In this document: one piece after another, positions 46,181 through 47,487 of the stretch
Layout of the letters: every line of letters begins with the position of its first letter
How positions within the stretch are numbered: the stretch's first letter is position 1
From: Firmicutes bacterium AM55-24TS
GTDB taxonomy: Bacteria; Bacillota; Clostridia; UBA1381
Direction: 5' to 3'
DNA: 47,487 bases
Assembly (NCBI GenBank): GCA_003460745.1
Contig: QTVU01000023.1
Span: 1 to 47,487 of the forward strand
Position numbers and translations under genes: made by a program
The notes under the pieces: generated by a model
Databases searched by the model: none
What the model saw: the letters and a program-made list of their open reading frames with translations, nothing else
What the model was told of the DNA's origin: nothing

Positions 46181-46225
46181 TTGATTTTATTTTTCAATTA
46201 TACTATAATAATGTTATGAATGCAA
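46181..46225. promoter_or_regulatory. Interleaved divergent promoters of the ABC-F operon and nfo
   Basis: Plus strand: TTGATT (46181-46186), 17 bases, TATAAT (46204-46209), for nfo. Minus strand: TTGCAT (46225-46220), 17 bases, TATAAT (46202-46197), for the ABC-F operon. The two -10 boxes lie one base apart and each spacer contains the other -10, so RNA polymerase cannot occupy both at once. Confidence 0.8.
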
Positions 46226-46248
46226 GTATATTATAGGAGGAAATCAGA

Positions 46249-47082
46249 ATGTTAAATATAGGTTGTCACTTGTCAGCCGCAAAAGGCTATATGAATATGG
46301 GTAAAGAGGCAAAGAGCATTGACGCAAATACTTTTCAATTTTTCACGCGTAATCCACGCGGAGGTAAAGCGAAAGCTATTGACGAACAAGACGTAAAAAC
46401 CTTCCTTGAATTTATGAAAGAAAATAATTTTTCGCAAATTCTCGCTCACGCACCGTATACGCTTAATGCGTGTTCCAATAAAGAAGAAACTCGCGAATTT
46501 GCCTTAAATACAATGGCTGACGATTTAAGACGTATGGAGTATACACCAAACCAGCTGTACAACTTCCACCCGGGCAGTCACGTCGGACAAGGCGTTGAAA
46601 TCGGAATTGATTTTATCGTAAAGCAGCTTAATACTGTACTTACACCCGATATGACAACGACAGTTTTGCTTGAAACAATGGCAGGTAAAGGTACAGAAAT
46701 AGGTCGCAGTTTTGAAGAATTGAAAGAAATTCTTGACGGTGTTAAACTTGATAATAAAATGGGCGTGTGTATGGATACTTGCCATATTTATGACGGTGGA
46801 TATGATATTGTTAATGACCTTGACGGTGTTCTTGATGAATTTGACAGAATTATCGGTCTTGACAGATTAAAAGCAATTCATATGAATGACAGTAAAAACC
46901 CTTTTGAAAGTCATAAAGACAGACACGAAAAAATCGGCGAAGGCAGTATCGGTTTTGATACTATGGTTAAGATTATCAATCACCCTAAATTACAGGGTAT
47001 TCCGATTTTGCTTGAAACACCAAATGAGCTTGACGGTTATAAAAAAGAAATTCATATGCTTCGAGAAGCATATACTATATAA
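46249..47082 (+). CDS. nfo: Deoxyribonuclease IV (apurinic/apyrimidinic endonuclease)
   Basis: Cleaves DNA 5' to abasic sites in base-excision repair. The 277-aa TIM-barrel protein has the blocks [90 protein letters not shown], and LLETPNE, which together supply the His/Asp/Glu ligands of the three zinc ions. A strong AGGAGG precedes the ATG, and the gene ends before a clear terminator. Confidence 0.96.
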   Translation: MLNIGCHLSAAKGYMNMGKEAKSIDANTFQFFTRNPRGGKAKAIDEQDVKTFLEFMKENNFSQILAHAPYTLNACSNKEETREFALNTMADDLRRMEYTPNQLYNFHPGSHVGQGVEIGIDFIVKQLNTVLTPDMTTTVLLETMAGKGTEIGRSFEELKEILDGVKLDNKMGVCMDTCHIYDGGYDIVNDLDGVLDEFDRIIGLDRLKAIHMNDSKNPFESHKDRHEKIGEGSIGFDTMVKIINHPKLQGIPILLETPNELDGYKKEIHMLREAYTI

Positions 47083-47114
47083 AACAGAATACTAAATTAA
47101 ATACAAAACCCAAG

Positions 47115-47148
47115 AAAAGATGAGGACGTCAGCCCTCATCTTTTTTTT
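47115..47148 (+). terminator. Terminator of nfo, overlapping the end of the convergent gene
   Basis: AAAAGATGAGG (47115-47125) pairs with CCTCATCTTTT (47134-47144) and is followed by further T. The right arm also encodes the last codons of the convergent ribbon-helix-helix gene (KKDEG then TGA). Confidence 0.88.
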
Positions 47149-47416
47149 GGTTTTCTTCATCTTCTTCAAATCCTGTTCTTAACTTAGGGATAATCTGACT
47201 GCGTCCGCCTCTGCCGTTTGTATTATGTTTTCTTTCCACACTTTCAACCAAATCAGTATCTATGTTTTTCAACGCAAAATCTATACATTGATTTATAAAT
47301 TCATTTCGGCTTATATCAATTTCAATAGCCCAACTGTTGATTTCTTCTAACATTCTACTATCCAATCTAAGTGAAATAACTTCTTTTTCAGGTTTTTTAG
47401 GTTCAAATTTTTTCAA
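47129..47416 (-). CDS. Ribbon-helix-helix (CopG/Arc-like) protein with TTG start
   Basis: A 95-aa protein with an N-terminal basic, Pro/Lys-rich tail, then a ribbon-helix-helix pattern: strand EVISLRLDSRMLEEINSWA, turn and helix DISRNEFINQCIDFAL. The acidic/basic C-terminal tail ends with KKDEG. Such proteins usually bind DNA as dimers; the target is unknown and no toxin partner is adjacent on the visible side. I choose TTG 47416 because AGAGGAGG lies seven bases before it, the same ribosome-site context as galE; the GTG at 47437 would place that site inside the gene. A TATAAT lies about 18 bases further upstream. Confidence 0.78.
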   Translation of the reverse strand: MKKFEPKKPEKEVISLRLDSRMLEEINSWAIEIDISRNEFINQCIDFALKNIDTDLVESVERKHNTNGRGGRSQIIPKLRTGFEEDEENQKKDEG

Positions 47417-47487
47417 AGCGATTCCTCCTCTTGACACAATTATATATTCTATGCTAAAATAATCCTATATTCTTATATTGAATACAT

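Overview
The window reads as one stretch of an AT-rich, low-GC Gram-positive chromosome, most likely an anaerobic gut-type member of the Clostridia. Supporting signs are consensus sigma-A promoters with 17-bp spacers, AGGAGG-type ribosome sites with a few TTG/GTG starts, a T-box in front of ileS, the divIVA-ylmH-sepF-yggS neighbourhood, an oxygen-independent cobalamin pathway, and a secreted pectin lyase with S-layer homology (SLH) repeats. SLH-bearing pectinases recall Monoglobus-like pectin degraders, but that is only a guess. No rRNA, tRNA, CRISPR array, prophage or intact insertion sequence is visible. Most genes lie on the minus strand.

Region 1 (1-9300): an unknown protein whose 5' end is tandemly duplicated (86-bp unit), then a minus-strand sulfate block. 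In transcription order it holds a cysteine-containing leader peptide, sulfate-binding lipoprotein, CysT, CysW, CysA, a fused AprA/ferredoxin-type APS reductase, CysD and CysN. It imports sulfate, activates it to APS and reduces it; no sulfite reductase is in the window. The promoter (TTGACA-17-TAAGAT) has an inverted repeat just downstream.

Region 2 (9424-24870): plus-strand L-lactate dehydrogenase, converging on a 17-gene minus-strand cobalamin cluster: cbiD, F, G, H, cobK/cbiJ, cbiET, cbiA, cobT, cobU, cobS, a short cobU-like gene, cobC, cbiB, cobD, cbiP, cobO, cbiC. cbiB carries an apparent one-base deletion. cbiL, a cobalt chelatase and uroporphyrinogen genes are absent. The cluster has a perfect consensus promoter built into the ileS terminator and no room for a cobalamin riboswitch. 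An 11-bp word, GGGACACTAAA, occurs eleven times inside these genes and twice in front of cysD, in several reading frames, and nowhere I could find after 24 kb. It is the most unexplained signal in the window.

Region 3 (24877-37316): T-box-controlled ileS; a cell-division/PLP operon (HlyD-like protein, yggS, sepF, ylmH, divIVA); a patatin-like phospholipase; a heterodimeric ABC exporter with one degenerate ATP site; and a small Amidase_6-type protein.

Region 4 (37317-47487): an intergenic palindromic repeat remnant, galE, an AlkD-like protein, trmB, the SLH-anchored rhamnogalacturonan lyase, an operon of an ABC-F ATPase, a divergent possibly ThyX-like protein and dihydrofolate reductase, endonuclease IV transcribed from a promoter interleaved with that of the ABC-F gene, and a TTG-started ribbon-helix-helix protein at the edge.
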